Assembly: GCA_964409635.1 (NCBI GenBank)
Contig: CAYPEL010000033.1
Span: 1 to 21,172 of the forward strand
Reading direction: 5' to 3'
DNA length: 21,172 nucleotides
From: CAYPEL01 sp964409635
GTDB taxonomy: Bacteria > Pseudomonadota > Gammaproteobacteria > DSM-19610
Shown here: positions 7,639-15,607 of the stretch, piece after piece
How positions within the stretch are numbered: the stretch's first letter is position 1
Layout of the letters: each line of letters begins with the position of its first letter
Program-made: the position numbers and the translations under genes
Notes under the pieces: model-generated
Told to the model about the DNA's origin: nothing
The model's input: only the letters and a program-made list of their open reading frames with translations
Database searches by the model: none

Positions 7639-7733
7639 CGACCCTGTGGTGTCCCGCAGCCGTGTTACAGTGCTTGACAAGGACGCAGCCATTGCCTGCG
7701 CACTGTGCCTTGCTGCGAAACACCACAGGGTCG
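7639..7733. other. Internal hairpin domain B of the palindromic element
   Basis: Closing stem CGACCCTGTGGTGT (7639-7652) pairs perfectly with 7720-7733. It is followed inward by CGCAGC (7655-7660) with GCTGCG (7712-7717), ACAGTGC (7667-7673) with GCACTGT (7700-7706), and a tip CGCAG (7684-7688) with CTGCG (7696-7700). Confidence 0.8.
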
Positions 7734-7769
7734 CTGAACCCGTCATTATCATGTTGAAGGACTACTAGT
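7734..7769 (-). repeat. Right terminal inverted repeat of the palindromic element
   Basis: Perfect reverse complement of 7498-7533. It points toward the HAD gene, whose ATG is 56 bases further on. Confidence 0.93.
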
Positions 7770-7825
7770 ACGTAACACCGCATACGTTTGTTGCCTGTTA
7801 CTAACCGCCTCTTCAGACCTATCAA

Positions 7826-8539
7826 ATGAGTAATAAAACTTTCATGTCCAACACCATACGCCTGGTTATTTTTGACTGGGATGGCACTTTGATGGATTCA
7901 GAGCGTCAAATCGTACGCGCAATGCAAGCGTCGATTTGCGACCTGCAGCTTGAAGCCAGAACTGATGACGCTTGTAAGGATATAATTGGGCTGGGCCTGA
8001 AAGAGGCGATTCAACGGCTTTATCCGGGCAGCGGCGAACCACTGTTGCAGGAAATTGTCGAACGCTACCGCCATCACTGGTTTAATAGCGGTGACACATC
8101 AGAATTGTTTGCTGGCGTAGAAGAGACGCTTTCCCAGTTGAAGGCTGCGGGTTATAAATTAGCCATTGCGACTGGCAAGGGACGTATAGGACTTGAAAAA
8201 GTTCTGGATGAAACCGGGCTGAGTGCACTCTTTGATGCAACACGTTGCTCAGATGAAACCCGCTCCAAGCCCCACCCGCAGATGTTGCAGGAAATACTCA
8301 CAGCCTTACAGATTGAGCCACATCAGGCCGTTATGGTGGGCGATACCGAATATGATATACAAATGGCCCATAATGCGGGAGTTGGGCCGGTGGCTGTTAG
8401 TTACGGCGTACATGAAGCCAGCCGTTTAATGAAATTTAAGCCGCTACTCTGTATTGATGATATTGCCCAAATACAGGATCTATTACTGGATAAGCAGGCA
8501 GCAGCTAGCGGCCCAGGACTTTATACGAAAACCAATTGA
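7826..8539 (+). CDS. HAD-superfamily hydrolase, phosphoglycolate phosphatase-like
   Basis: Subfamily IA haloacid dehalogenase-type phosphatase, likely acting on a small phosphate ester in the cytoplasm; the substrate is not evident. 237 residues: motif I DWDGT with nucleophile Asp17 and acid/base Asp19, motif II in ATGKG (Thr116), motif III Lys148 in SKPHP, motif IV GDTEYD (172-177). A helical cap domain lies between about 25 and 95. The ATG at 7826 lacks a good ribosome binding site; an ATG at 7844 would give MSNTIRLVIFDWDGT and is equally plausible. The order HAD phosphatase-sppA-maf matches pseudomonads, where rluC precedes it; here the mobile-looking element and cco genes stand in that place. 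Confidence 0.88.
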   Translation: MSNKTFMSNTIRLVIFDWDGTLMDSERQIVRAMQASICDLQLEARTDDACKDIIGLGLKEAIQRLYPGSGEPLLQEIVERYRHHWFNSGDTSELFAGVEETLSQLKAAGYKLAIATGKGRIGLEKVLDETGLSALFDATRCSDETRSKPHPQMLQEILTALQIEPHQAVMVGDTEYDIQMAHNAGVGPVAVSYGVHEASRLMKFKPLLCIDDIAQIQDLLLDKQAAASGPGLYTKTN

Positions 8540-8551
8540 GTGAATGACACT

Positions 8552-9511
8552 ATGACAGATCAATTTCATGACCAGAAAAAACCGGCTGACTGGCAGCAGG
8601 ATGTGATTAGCCGTTTGGCTTTTTCTGCGCTTGACGAACAAAAGCGGGCACGCCGTTGGAGTATATTCTTCAAATTTCTGATGTTTACCTATTTACTGGG
8701 CATCCTCTATTTATACTGGCCGGGTAAGTTTGATGGCGGAATTGCAGAAGAGCATACCGCACTGGTTGAATTATCCGGGGTCATCGCGCCGGATCAGGAT
8801 GCTAGCGCAGATACTATTATTACCGGCCTTCGGGATGCCTTCGAAAATGCTAGCGCCAAAGGGGTTATCCTCCGCATCAACAGCCCGGGTGGCAGCCCGG
8901 TTCAAGCCGGCTATATCAATGACGAAATCAAACGTCTCAAGGAGATGTACCCAGACAAACCGTTTTACGCAGTGATTACCGATATTTGCGCATCCGGTGG
9001 TTATTATGTAGCCGCAGCCGCCGACAAGATCTATGCTGACAAAGCAAGCATGGTCGGATCAATTGGCGTTTTAATGAATGGATTTGGCTTTGTCGACAGC
9101 ATGGATAAACTCGGCGTGGAAAGGCGGTTATTTACTGCCGGTGAACATAAAGGTTTCCTGGATCCTTTTCAGCCCAGCAAGGAATCCGATGTCCAGCATG
9201 TGAAAACCTTGTTGGCTGACATACATCAACAATTTATCACCACTGTGAAACAAGGTCGCGGTGACCGCTTGAAAGAGTCTCCGGAAATCTTTTCGGGTCT
9301 TATCTGGACCGGCCAACAGGCGTTGGAAATGGGCCTGGTCGATGAACTTGCCAGTTCCAGCCACGTTGCCCGTGAAGTTATTGGCGCAGAAACGCTGGTT
9401 GATTACACACCACAACCCGATCTGCTGGAACGCGTCAGCAAACGCTTTGGGGTTGCACTGGGCCGGGGGGTTGGCCAGGTGTTGGGTGGGCAGGGATTCA
9501 GTTTCCAATAA
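8552..9511 (+). CDS. sppA: Signal peptide peptidase SppA-type protease (S49)
   Basis: Membrane-anchored serine protease of family S49, which degrades signal peptides and other membrane-embedded fragments. 319 residues from the ATG at 8552: cytoplasmic N-terminus, one helix (about 38-55), then the protease domain. The nucleophile is the Ser of DICASGGYY (Ser148) and the general base is Lys200 in GEHKGFLDPF. This short, single-domain form resembles B. subtilis SppA rather than the double-length E. coli enzyme. A GTG at 8540, directly abutting the preceding stop codon, would add four residues. Neither start has a strong ribosome binding site; coupling to the HAD gene is likely. Confidence 0.93.
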   Translation: MTDQFHDQKKPADWQQDVISRLAFSALDEQKRARRWSIFFKFLMFTYLLGILYLYWPGKFDGGIAEEHTALVELSGVIAPDQDASADTIITGLRDAFENASAKGVILRINSPGGSPVQAGYINDEIKRLKEMYPDKPFYAVITDICASGGYYVAAAADKIYADKASMVGSIGVLMNGFGFVDSMDKLGVERRLFTAGEHKGFLDPFQPSKESDVQHVKTLLADIHQQFITTVKQGRGDRLKESPEIFSGLIWTGQQALEMGLVDELASSSHVAREVIGAETLVDYTPQPDLLERVSKRFGVALGRGVGQVLGGQGFSFQ

Positions 9512-9566
9512 TTAAGGAGCCCCTGAATTAATGCGAGTATTTTGTAATTGTGAATTCCACAAATAC

Positions 9567-9627
9567 TGTAGGAGCAGTTTTAACCGCGATAGCCACGGTA
9601 GCCGTCGCGGTTAAAACCGCTCCTACA
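9567..9627. repeat. REP palindrome, GTAGGAGC type
   Basis: TGTAGGAGC...AACCGCGA (9567-9589) is the inverted copy of 9605-9627, 22 of 23 bases pairing, with a 15-base loop. The GTAGGAGCxGxTTTAACCGCGA core is the style of REP sequences in pseudomonads and related gammaproteobacteria, which are mobilised by RAYT transposases. It lies between the convergent sppA and maf genes; no U-run follows. Confidence 0.85.
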
Positions 9628-9650
9628 TGTTCGCACAAATGAATATTCCC

Positions 9651-10235
9651 TTAAGGAACCTCCACCCCTGCATCATTTAACCAGCTAACCAACTGTATTA
9701 ACGGCAGACCAATCAACGCGGTCGGGTCATCGCCTTGCATGCGTTCAAACAGGCTAATACCTAAGCCTTCCGATTTAAAACTGCCGGCGCAATGATAGGG
9801 CTGGTCAGATAATAAATAGCGTTCAATCTGCTGTTCCTCCAGTTTCCTGAATGACACATGAAAGGGCACCACCGCAGATTTAAACTGACCATTCTTGGTG
9901 TCTAGCAAACAAATACCCGTCAAGAAAGTAACCTGGTTGCCTGACAGCTGTTTTAGCTGTTTGATGGCAGCGGTATGTGAACCCGGTTTACCCAGCACAG
10001 CAGCAGCACAAACGGCCACCTGATCAGAACCGATGGTCAAGGCATCAGTATGATGGGAGGCTGCTGAATGCGCTTTTAGTTCTGACAGGCGGAGCACTAA
10101 TTGTTCAGGTGTCTCATCTGCCAGACGGCTTTCATCCACATTAGGTTGATAGGTTATAAAAGGTACTTCCAGCCTTTCCAGTAAGGCTTTTCTGAAAGGT
10201 GAAGTTGACGCGAGCACCAAAGTTCGTATTGGCAT
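9651..10235 (-). CDS. maf: Maf-family nucleoside triphosphate pyrophosphatase, YceF type
   Basis: House-cleaning enzyme that hydrolyses modified nucleotides to the monophosphate and pyrophosphate. 194 residues. Motifs: ASTSPFRKALLERL (9-22), NVDES (32-36), ETPEQLVLRLSELKA (41-55) and GSDQV (69-73, catalytic Asp71). The S-D-Q-V form points to the YceF group, known to prefer 7-methyl-GTP, rather than the YhdE group (ADT). It follows gshA after nine bases, so the two form an operon. Confidence 0.92.
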   Translation of the reverse strand: MPIRTLVLASTSPFRKALLERLEVPFITYQPNVDESRLADETPEQLVLRLSELKAHSAASHHTDALTIGSDQVAVCAAAVLGKPGSHTAAIKQLKQLSGNQVTFLTGICLLDTKNGQFKSAVVPFHVSFRKLEEQQIERYLLSDQPYHCAGSFKSEGLGISLFERMQGDDPTALIGLPLIQLVSWLNDAGVEVP

Positions 10236-10244
10236 AGTGATCGA

Positions 10245-11819
10245 CTAGCTTTGTGCAAAATAGCGCTGTAGATATTCTGAAAATTCAAGATCATCGGCAG
10301 CTTCACGCGCTTTCTGATCTTCCAATGACTTAGTAGCCAATTCAGTAAAGAACTGGAACCGACCTTCGTTTTTAGGGTAATTCATAAAGAAATGCTGATG
10401 GATTTTAGACATCCGTTTGGCAAAGTGAAAAAATGGCTCTTTGTTTTCCCGCATTTCATCCAGGATGCGGGCTGAAGGCGTTAATTCTGGAGACTTTACT
10501 TTGTCTCGTTGCGCACAAACCGAGTTTTTATACGGCTGGTTAATCTTATCCGTATCGAGTAGCACGCAAATATTTTCTATTTCATCGGCTATTTCCAGGG
10601 CCCAGTCGCGCAGCAGTATTTTCTTGCCATTGCGGGTTAGTTCCAAATCAGGATCACGGCCATTGTGTGCAGTTAGCAGTTCATTCGCATCGATTTCAAT
10701 TTGTTCCTGCTCGGTAAATGGCGGGCTATCTTGCAGCAGGCAAAAAAGCAGGAAGACTTCGAGAAACTGTAGCTGTTGTTCATTGATGCCCAAAGGGTCG
10801 AATACGTTTACATCAAGAGAGCGCAACTCGATATAAGCGACGCCCCGGCGCTTTAATGCCAGCGATGGTTTTTCATTCCCATTGAGAATTTGTTTAGGGC
10901 GGATTGTGGTGTAGTACTCATTTTCTATTTGCAAAATATTGCTACTCAGTTGCCGGTATTGCCCATCAATATTGACTCCGATATTTGCATAGTCGGGGCA
11001 GGGCGTTTCGGTTGCAGCAGTGAGACTATCGATATAGGTTTTTAAGGTATCATAGTTGGCTTTTACGCCGTGTTCGTTTTCCTTGTTATTCTGATAGCCA
11101 ATATCACCCATGCGCAGCGAAGTAGCATAGCGTCCATAGTATGTGTGTTCGTCAAAAGCATCCAGATTAGTTGATTCCGAACCTAAAAATGATTTGCATA
11201 TCGCGGGTGAGGAACCAAATAGATAGGGAATAAGCCAGCCAAAACGTTGCAAATTTCTAATCAATGCCAGATAGGATTCAGAAATGAAATCCTGCATTGC
11301 GAGTGTATTTTCTTCCAGTTCTGCAAACAGTGGCCAGAATTCAGGAGGGAAAGAGTAATTGAAATGCACGCCAGCGATCACTTGCATTACTTTGCCATAG
11401 CGGTACCCCAGACCACGCCGGTATACGTGTTTCATCATTCCGGAATTTGAAGAACCATATTCTGCAATTGGAATACTGGTCTCGCCGGCAACCACACACG
11501 GCATACTGGTTGCCCAGAGCAATTCATTTTCCAGGTGATTGCAAACAAAGTGTTGTGTGTCGCGCAAAAATCCCAGCGCGCCTTGAATGGTATGCTTAGG
11601 TGGCGTGACTAGTTCTATCAGTGCTTCTGAATAATCTGTTGTTATAAACGGATGGGTTAATGCAGAACCAAGTAGTGGAGGGTGTATTGTCTGCGCAATA
11701 CTGCCCTCGGCATTCACGCGTAACGACTCCTTTTCCAGGCCGATAGCGCTGTTGTTAAGTAAATGTTGGTGGTTTAGATTGATCAGCCTGTTGAGGCGCT
11801 GTTGTGCTTTTTTATACAA
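10245..11819 (-). CDS. gshA: Glutamate-cysteine ligase
   Basis: First step of glutathione synthesis: ATP-dependent joining of L-glutamate gamma-carboxyl to L-cysteine. 524 residues, the length of the proteobacterial class I enzyme. The N-terminal GLEKESLRV (27-35) carries metal/ATP-binding glutamates, and the block SGMMKHVYRRGLGYRYG followed by IAGVHFNYSFP is typical of E. coli-type GshA. The start is TTG at 11819, with AGGA six bases upstream; there is no ATG close enough to replace it. maf follows after nine bases. gshB is not in the window. Confidence 0.96.
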   Translation of the reverse strand: MYKKAQQRLNRLINLNHQHLLNNSAIGLEKESLRVNAEGSIAQTIHPPLLGSALTHPFITTDYSEALIELVTPPKHTIQGALGFLRDTQHFVCNHLENELLWATSMPCVVAGETSIPIAEYGSSNSGMMKHVYRRGLGYRYGKVMQVIAGVHFNYSFPPEFWPLFAELEENTLAMQDFISESYLALIRNLQRFGWLIPYLFGSSPAICKSFLGSESTNLDAFDEHTYYGRYATSLRMGDIGYQNNKENEHGVKANYDTLKTYIDSLTAATETPCPDYANIGVNIDGQYRQLSSNILQIENEYYTTIRPKQILNGNEKPSLALKRRGVAYIELRSLDVNVFDPLGINEQQLQFLEVFLLFCLLQDSPPFTEQEQIEIDANELLTAHNGRDPDLELTRNGKKILLRDWALEIADEIENICVLLDTDKINQPYKNSVCAQRDKVKSPELTPSARILDEMRENKEPFFHFAKRMSKIHQHFFMNYPKNEGRFQFFTELATKSLEDQKAREAADDLEFSEYLQRYFAQS

Positions 11820-11876
11820 GGTATGTCCTTCAGAGATTCGTTACTTAGGGGTACCTCTGATTTATTCGCAAATTCC

Positions 11877-11904
11877 TGTAGGAGCAGCTTTAACCGCTCC
11901 TACA
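11877..11904. repeat. Short REP palindrome, GTAGGAGC type
   Basis: TGTAGGAGC (11877-11885) and GCTCCTACA (11896-11904) form a nine-base stem over AGCTTTAACC. This is the same family as 9567-9627 but lacks the second CCGCGA half. It abuts the stop codon of the flavoprotein gene with no gap. Confidence 0.82.
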
Positions 11905-13305
11905 CTAGTTAATGCGTTCAAGCTCAGCAGGAGTATCTACCTCCAGGTTACTGTCTTCCAACAATTGCCGCAACAACGGCTGTAAGGCTTCTTCGATAAC
12001 CGGGTGATAAAACGGCATCCGCAGCATTTGTAAAACCGTCATTTTTTGTTCTATTGCCCAGGCGATCAAATGCCCCAGGTGCTCACCGTGCGGTGCGACC
12101 ATCGATGCACCAAGCAGTCGACCATCGTCCTTGTCCGCAAACAGTTTCAGCATGCCCCGATTTTTTCCCATGATTAAAGCACGGCCCAGTGGGCCAAACT
12201 TTAGCGATGCCGAAATAATATCGTCATTGTCACGACCACCGCTTGCTTGTCCAACTGTGACAATGTTTGGATCTGTAAAGGTAATCGAGAAGGGCGTCTT
12301 GCGCCGGAATTTTATGGGCGTTGAGGCAACGGCATTAAATCCGGCGATACGGCCTTCATCACTCGCTTCGTGTAATAACGGTCTGTCGGCACTCACATCA
12401 CCAGCAATATAAACCGGGTGACCCTTGATCTGCATAGTATGCGGGTCGTAGTCAGCCAAACCCTTGTCATTTAATTGAATACCGGCTTTTTCCAGGTCGA
12501 GATTAGCAAGATTCGGGCGCCTGCCAATGCTCACAAGAATTTTGTCAACCACAATCGAATTGTCCCCGGCAGTCACTTTTATCTTGCCATCTTCTGCTTC
12601 TAGATTGGCGGGTTCACCCAACCAGAGGGGGAACTCTTTGCCCAATATATCAATTGCTGCAGCGCAGATGTCACTATCATCAAGGTGGCCGATGGTTTTC
12701 AGTTGGTCAATGCCCGTGACCTCAACGCCCATCCGATGCAGCGACTGGCCTAGTTCAAGGCCGATAACCCCGAGACCGATAACAGCGATAGAGCCGGGCA
12801 GAGTTTCCAGTTCAAAAATATCATCCGTGGTCAGAATAAACGCTTTATACTCACTCCATGCCTCCGGTATCAGTGGAGATGAACCGGTAGCGATTATTGT
12901 CGTCTCTGCTTGTATAAGCTGACCATCGGCTTCAAGCAGGCCCGGGCCGGTAAATCTCGCATTGGCAGCAATAAACTCATCGCCCATTTGGTCGATGCTA
13001 TTAGACAGCACTTTGTCGACAAATATATCGCGTAAATCCTGCACATGCTCCATCGCATCTGCTGCGTTTATGACAAGATGCTCTTCACCCTGGATACCCT
13101 CCCGCTTAAACAGCTTTCTGCGGTGAAAATCCTCGGCTACTTGTATCATGGCTTTTGAAGGCATGCAGCCTACCCGGGCACAAGTTGTTCCCAGTTCACC
13201 ACCGTCTATCAATACATAGTTATCAGTCTTTTTTTTGATCTGATCTAACGCATACAAGCCGGCACTGCCGGCTCCCAGTATGGCTACTTCCACTTGTTTT
13301 TTCAT
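11905..13305 (-). CDS. Dihydrolipoamide dehydrogenase-like flavoprotein
   Basis: Pyridine nucleotide-disulfide oxidoreductase. 466 residues: FAD motif GAGSAGLYALDQ (11-22), redox pair C42-x4-C47 in TCARVGCMPSK, second FAD motif ATGSSP, NAD(P) motif GLGVIGLELG (177-186), FAD motif in YIAGDVS, and the C-terminal interface with the catalytic dyad His434/Glu439 (HPVIEE in place of the usual HPTLSE). The disulfide and base are intact, so it should reduce or oxidise a dithiol/disulfide substrate. CARVGCMPSK differs from the CLNVGCIPSK of classical E3, and no pyruvate or 2-oxoglutarate dehydrogenase genes are nearby. The true partner is therefore unknown. No strong ribosome binding site precedes the ATG. 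Confidence 0.85.
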   Translation of the reverse strand: MKKQVEVAILGAGSAGLYALDQIKKKTDNYVLIDGGELGTTCARVGCMPSKAMIQVAEDFHRRKLFKREGIQGEEHLVINAADAMEHVQDLRDIFVDKVLSNSIDQMGDEFIAANARFTGPGLLEADGQLIQAETTIIATGSSPLIPEAWSEYKAFILTTDDIFELETLPGSIAVIGLGVIGLELGQSLHRMGVEVTGIDQLKTIGHLDDSDICAAAIDILGKEFPLWLGEPANLEAEDGKIKVTAGDNSIVVDKILVSIGRRPNLANLDLEKAGIQLNDKGLADYDPHTMQIKGHPVYIAGDVSADRPLLHEASDEGRIAGFNAVASTPIKFRRKTPFSITFTDPNIVTVGQASGGRDNDDIISASLKFGPLGRALIMGKNRGMLKLFADKDDGRLLGASMVAPHGEHLGHLIAWAIEQKMTVLQMLRMPFYHPVIEEALQPLLRQLLEDSNLEVDTPAELERIN

Positions 13306-13395
13306 TTATTCGAAACTTGTTTTTAAGATTTCTAAAGTGGGTGTTTCAGTTGAGCAGAATAAATCTTATAGAGCAGTATGATAATGCCTGGCGGG

Positions 13396-14532
13396 TCAGG
13401 GGTTACTGACCACCAATACAGGTGGGCTGGCTTTCTCAAAACCACCTTTAGTTTCGGCAGATTTAGATCGATAGAGCGCTTTATCAACCTGCTCTAACAG
13501 CGTGTTAAATGTTCTACCGTGTGTCGGCGCTTCGCCAATGCCAAAACTGACGCTCAGACTTACTTCATTTTCTTTTGCCCAATAGTCTAACTGTTTTTGT
13601 ATGCGGGACACGATATATTCGGCTTCTTCCATACCTGTTTCGTCGAGCAAGATTATGAACTCGTCACCGCCAAAACGCGCTGGAATATCTACACTGCGTA
13701 TTGAATGGCGGATAATATCTGCAAAACTTTTCAGTGCACGGTCACCTTCGGCGTGGCCTAAGGAGTCATTAATTTTTTTGAAGCCATCAAGATCAGCAAA
13801 CAACATGACGAAATGTTGATGGTGACGTTTTACGCGCTGGAACATAATTTCAGCCAGATCCAGTAGGGCGCGGCGGTTATATAACCCGGTTAAAGCATCA
13901 AACTTGCTGCTTTTTTCGAGTTCGCTACGGCTGGCTTCTATGCGCCCCATAAGCACATAGGCATAGATCAAAATAGTGGATGAGAATAGCACGAAGAAAA
14001 TCAGGCCAACAGAGATGACTTGCGAGTTAAGGGCGTAACGTGTGCCGATAACAATCGCACCCGCCATAAGGCTTCCTACCATTGCTTCGGCAAACATTTT
14101 CATACCATAGCGCATGCCATTACCTAAAACGATCATGACATAAACAAGTAAGGTTGGAGGAATAGAATTAGGATCATTGAGGACGACAGCGCTTATAATC
14201 GCTATGTCAGCCCACATGGCAATACGAAAACGCAGCGGATGAAAATGCTGTTTACTGCTATGCCAGAAAAGCAGGGTACAAACAAACAAATACACCGCAA
14301 GGGCAAGATTGATCTGACCTACTGTCCAGTGAATGGGTACGGCGCCAACAATGAAGTTGAAGTAAAGAATACCCAGCATCCAAAATGCATAACGGCTAAC
14401 GAATTGCATTTTCTGATCAGGCCAGTCAGCCGAACGCACATCCTGGACAGCTTCCGCGTTGTGAAAGCGCCTGTCACCCGTTTTACGGCGATTATTATCT
14501 AATTGCTTGTAGTCGTTATCAACAGAAGTCAT
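13396..14532 (-). CDS. Membrane-bound diguanylate cyclase (GGDEF)
   Basis: Makes c-di-GMP from two GTP. 378 residues: charged N-terminus (1-45), about six hydrophobic helices between 47 and 195 forming a membrane sensor region I cannot assign to a named family, a short linker, then a GGDEF domain from about 206. The active loop is intact (GGDEF 288-292), and the product-inhibition site RSVD (279-282) lies five residues before it. The metal-binding Asp is in FADLDGFKKIND. It should thus be an active, feedback-inhibited cyclase. fpr lies upstream on the same strand, with two GCAGG/CCTGC palindromes in the gap. Confidence 0.92.
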   Translation of the reverse strand: MTSVDNDYKQLDNNRRKTGDRRFHNAEAVQDVRSADWPDQKMQFVSRYAFWMLGILYFNFIVGAVPIHWTVGQINLALAVYLFVCTLLFWHSSKQHFHPLRFRIAMWADIAIISAVVLNDPNSIPPTLLVYVMIVLGNGMRYGMKMFAEAMVGSLMAGAIVIGTRYALNSQVISVGLIFFVLFSSTILIYAYVLMGRIEASRSELEKSSKFDALTGLYNRRALLDLAEIMFQRVKRHHQHFVMLFADLDGFKKINDSLGHAEGDRALKSFADIIRHSIRSVDIPARFGGDEFIILLDETGMEEAEYIVSRIQKQLDYWAKENEVSLSVSFGIGEAPTHGRTFNTLLEQVDKALYRSKSAETKGGFEKASPPVLVVSNP

Positions 14533-14554
14533 TATGCCGTGTGTTGCGCCTTAA

Positions 14555-14598
14555 GCAGGAGTTACCTGCAAAGTATATATCAATTCCTGCTAAGCAGG
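14555..14598. promoter_or_regulatory. Pair of GCAGG/CCTGC palindromes upstream of the diguanylate cyclase gene
   Basis: GCAGG-AGTTA-CCTGC at 14555-14569 and CCTGC-TAA-GCAGG at 14586-14598 have centres 30 bases apart, about three helical turns. Between them, on the minus strand, TATACT (14577-14572) resembles a -10 box. They sit 23-66 bases before the cyclase start. They could be a paired operator or alternative RNA hairpins. No U-run follows on either strand, so a terminator is unlikely. Confidence 0.35.
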
Positions 14599-14626
14599 AT
14601 TAATTAAATCTTAAATTGTGAGCATT

Positions 14627-15388
14627 TCACCAATAATTTTCGACAGAAATATGACCGGGTGTACGGCGGCGGTTCTTTTCCAGCCCCCGCGCATTCAGGA
14701 TCGCCGTTGTATCCTTGACCATATCCGGGTTGCCACAAATCATAATCTGGCTTTGTTCGGGTGAAATTGAAATGCCAACCTTTGCTTCCAAAATGCCGGT
14801 CTCAATTGCAGCCGGGACACGCCCGCCCAGGGCATTTTCATGCGCCTCCCTGCTCACAAAAGGCACGTAGCAAAACTGCTCGCTGTGACTCGCCTTTATC
14901 TTTTCAATAGTGGGTTGAAAACTAAGCTCTTCTGCAAAGCGTACAGCGTGTACCAAGACTATTTTTTCGAAGCGCAGCCAGGCTTCAGACATCTTGAGTA
15001 TCGACAAGAAAGGCCCGATCGCCGTACCGGTTGACAGCATCCAAAGGTGACGGCTTTCAGGTACTTCATCCAGTTTTAAGAAACCGGAAGCCCGTTTCAT
15101 CACCCAGATGGGATCTGATGGCTTGAGTTCTACCAGCTTGCTGGTCAACGGGCCATCCGCGACGGTTACAAAATAAAATTCCAGGCAACCTTCTTCCGGA
15201 CTATTCACGAACGAGTAGGGTCGGCTGACAAGCTCATCTTCAATGACTAAGCCAATTTTTGTAAACTGACCGGCCGTAAATTGAGGTATTTCAGCTTTAA
15301 CTCTGAGCGAGTATAGGGTGTCGGTCCAACGGTACAGTTCTGTGACCGATCCACTCACCCAGCGATCTGTATTAATGTCAGCGCTCAT
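14627..15388 (-). CDS. fpr: Ferredoxin-NADP+ reductase
   Basis: FAD enzyme that exchanges electrons between NADPH and ferredoxin or flavodoxin, used for Fe-S and radical enzyme supply and oxidative stress response. 253 residues: FAD motif RPYSF (56-60), NADPH motif GTAIGPF (121-127), CGNPDMV near residue 217, and a C-terminal HISVENYW whose terminal Tyr-Trp matches bacterial Fpr (subclass I, as in E. coli and Azotobacter). The ribosome binding site is weak (GGGTAA about 8 bases before ATG). A long AT-rich divergent region separates it from the c-di-GMP gene at 15608. Confidence 0.94.
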   Translation of the reverse strand: MSADINTDRWVSGSVTELYRWTDTLYSLRVKAEIPQFTAGQFTKIGLVIEDELVSRPYSFVNSPEEGCLEFYFVTVADGPLTSKLVELKPSDPIWVMKRASGFLKLDEVPESRHLWMLSTGTAIGPFLSILKMSEAWLRFEKIVLVHAVRFAEELSFQPTIEKIKASHSEQFCYVPFVSREAHENALGGRVPAAIETGILEAKVGISISPEQSQIMICGNPDMVKDTTAILNARGLEKNRRRTPGHISVENYW

Positions 15389-15607
15389 AAAACGTTACCC
15401 GGTGGCTATTGCTATTAGTGATATTTCGCATAATTTACTTTTAATATAATAAATAACTCTATGTATTATATAAACTTAACTCAATATAATCATCCCTTTG
15501 GGAGTATAATAGTAGAGTATCAGATGACTGGCTGCTTATTTACTCAGGCCCAGCCTACGTATAATATGCCACAAAAGCCTGGTCGATAAACAGGCAGACA
15601 TATAACC
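15389..15607. promoter_or_regulatory. AT-rich divergent intergenic region between fpr and the PAS-GGDEF-EAL gene
   Basis: It holds TATAAT hexamers at 15445, 15485, 15505 and 15560 on the plus strand and one on the minus strand (15470-15465). None has a convincing -35 box at the right distance. Just before the start codon at 15608, GCCTG (15577-15581) can pair with CAGGC (15591-15595), whose AGG would also be the ribosome binding site. A further small hairpin pairs GGCTG (15530-15534) with CAGCC (15551-15555). No coding region is visible. Confidence 0.35.

Larger units (their letters stand above)
7498..7769. mobile_element. Palindromic MITE-like element with 36-bp perfect inverted ends
   Basis: About 272 bases with no transposase. 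Its two ends are perfect 36-base inverted repeats. Between them lie two further nested palindromic domains (7533-7630 and 7639-7733), so a single strand could fold as a three-way junction with a long closing stem. Both ends carry ACTAGT, so a CTAG or TA target duplication is possible, but true target-site boundaries cannot be settled from one copy. It is G/C-richer to the eye than the flanking intergenic DNA. Short inward ORFs exist from each end and both begin MIMTGS, but only because the terminal repeats encode it. It fills nearly all of the 331-base gap between fixH and the HAD gene. Confidence 0.8.

Noticed and set aside
7515..7757. 80-residue plus-strand ORF inside the palindromic element, and a 67-residue minus-strand ORF at 7549-7752
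   Set aside because: Both begin MIMTGS only because they start in the same inverted repeat. They run through hairpin arms, have no ribosome binding site reading inward, and show no protein-like composition.
13393..13412. GGTCAG/CTGACC inverted repeat at the end of the diguanylate cyclase gene as a terminator
   Set aside because: Six-base stem overlapping the stop codon without a following U-run on the minus strand.
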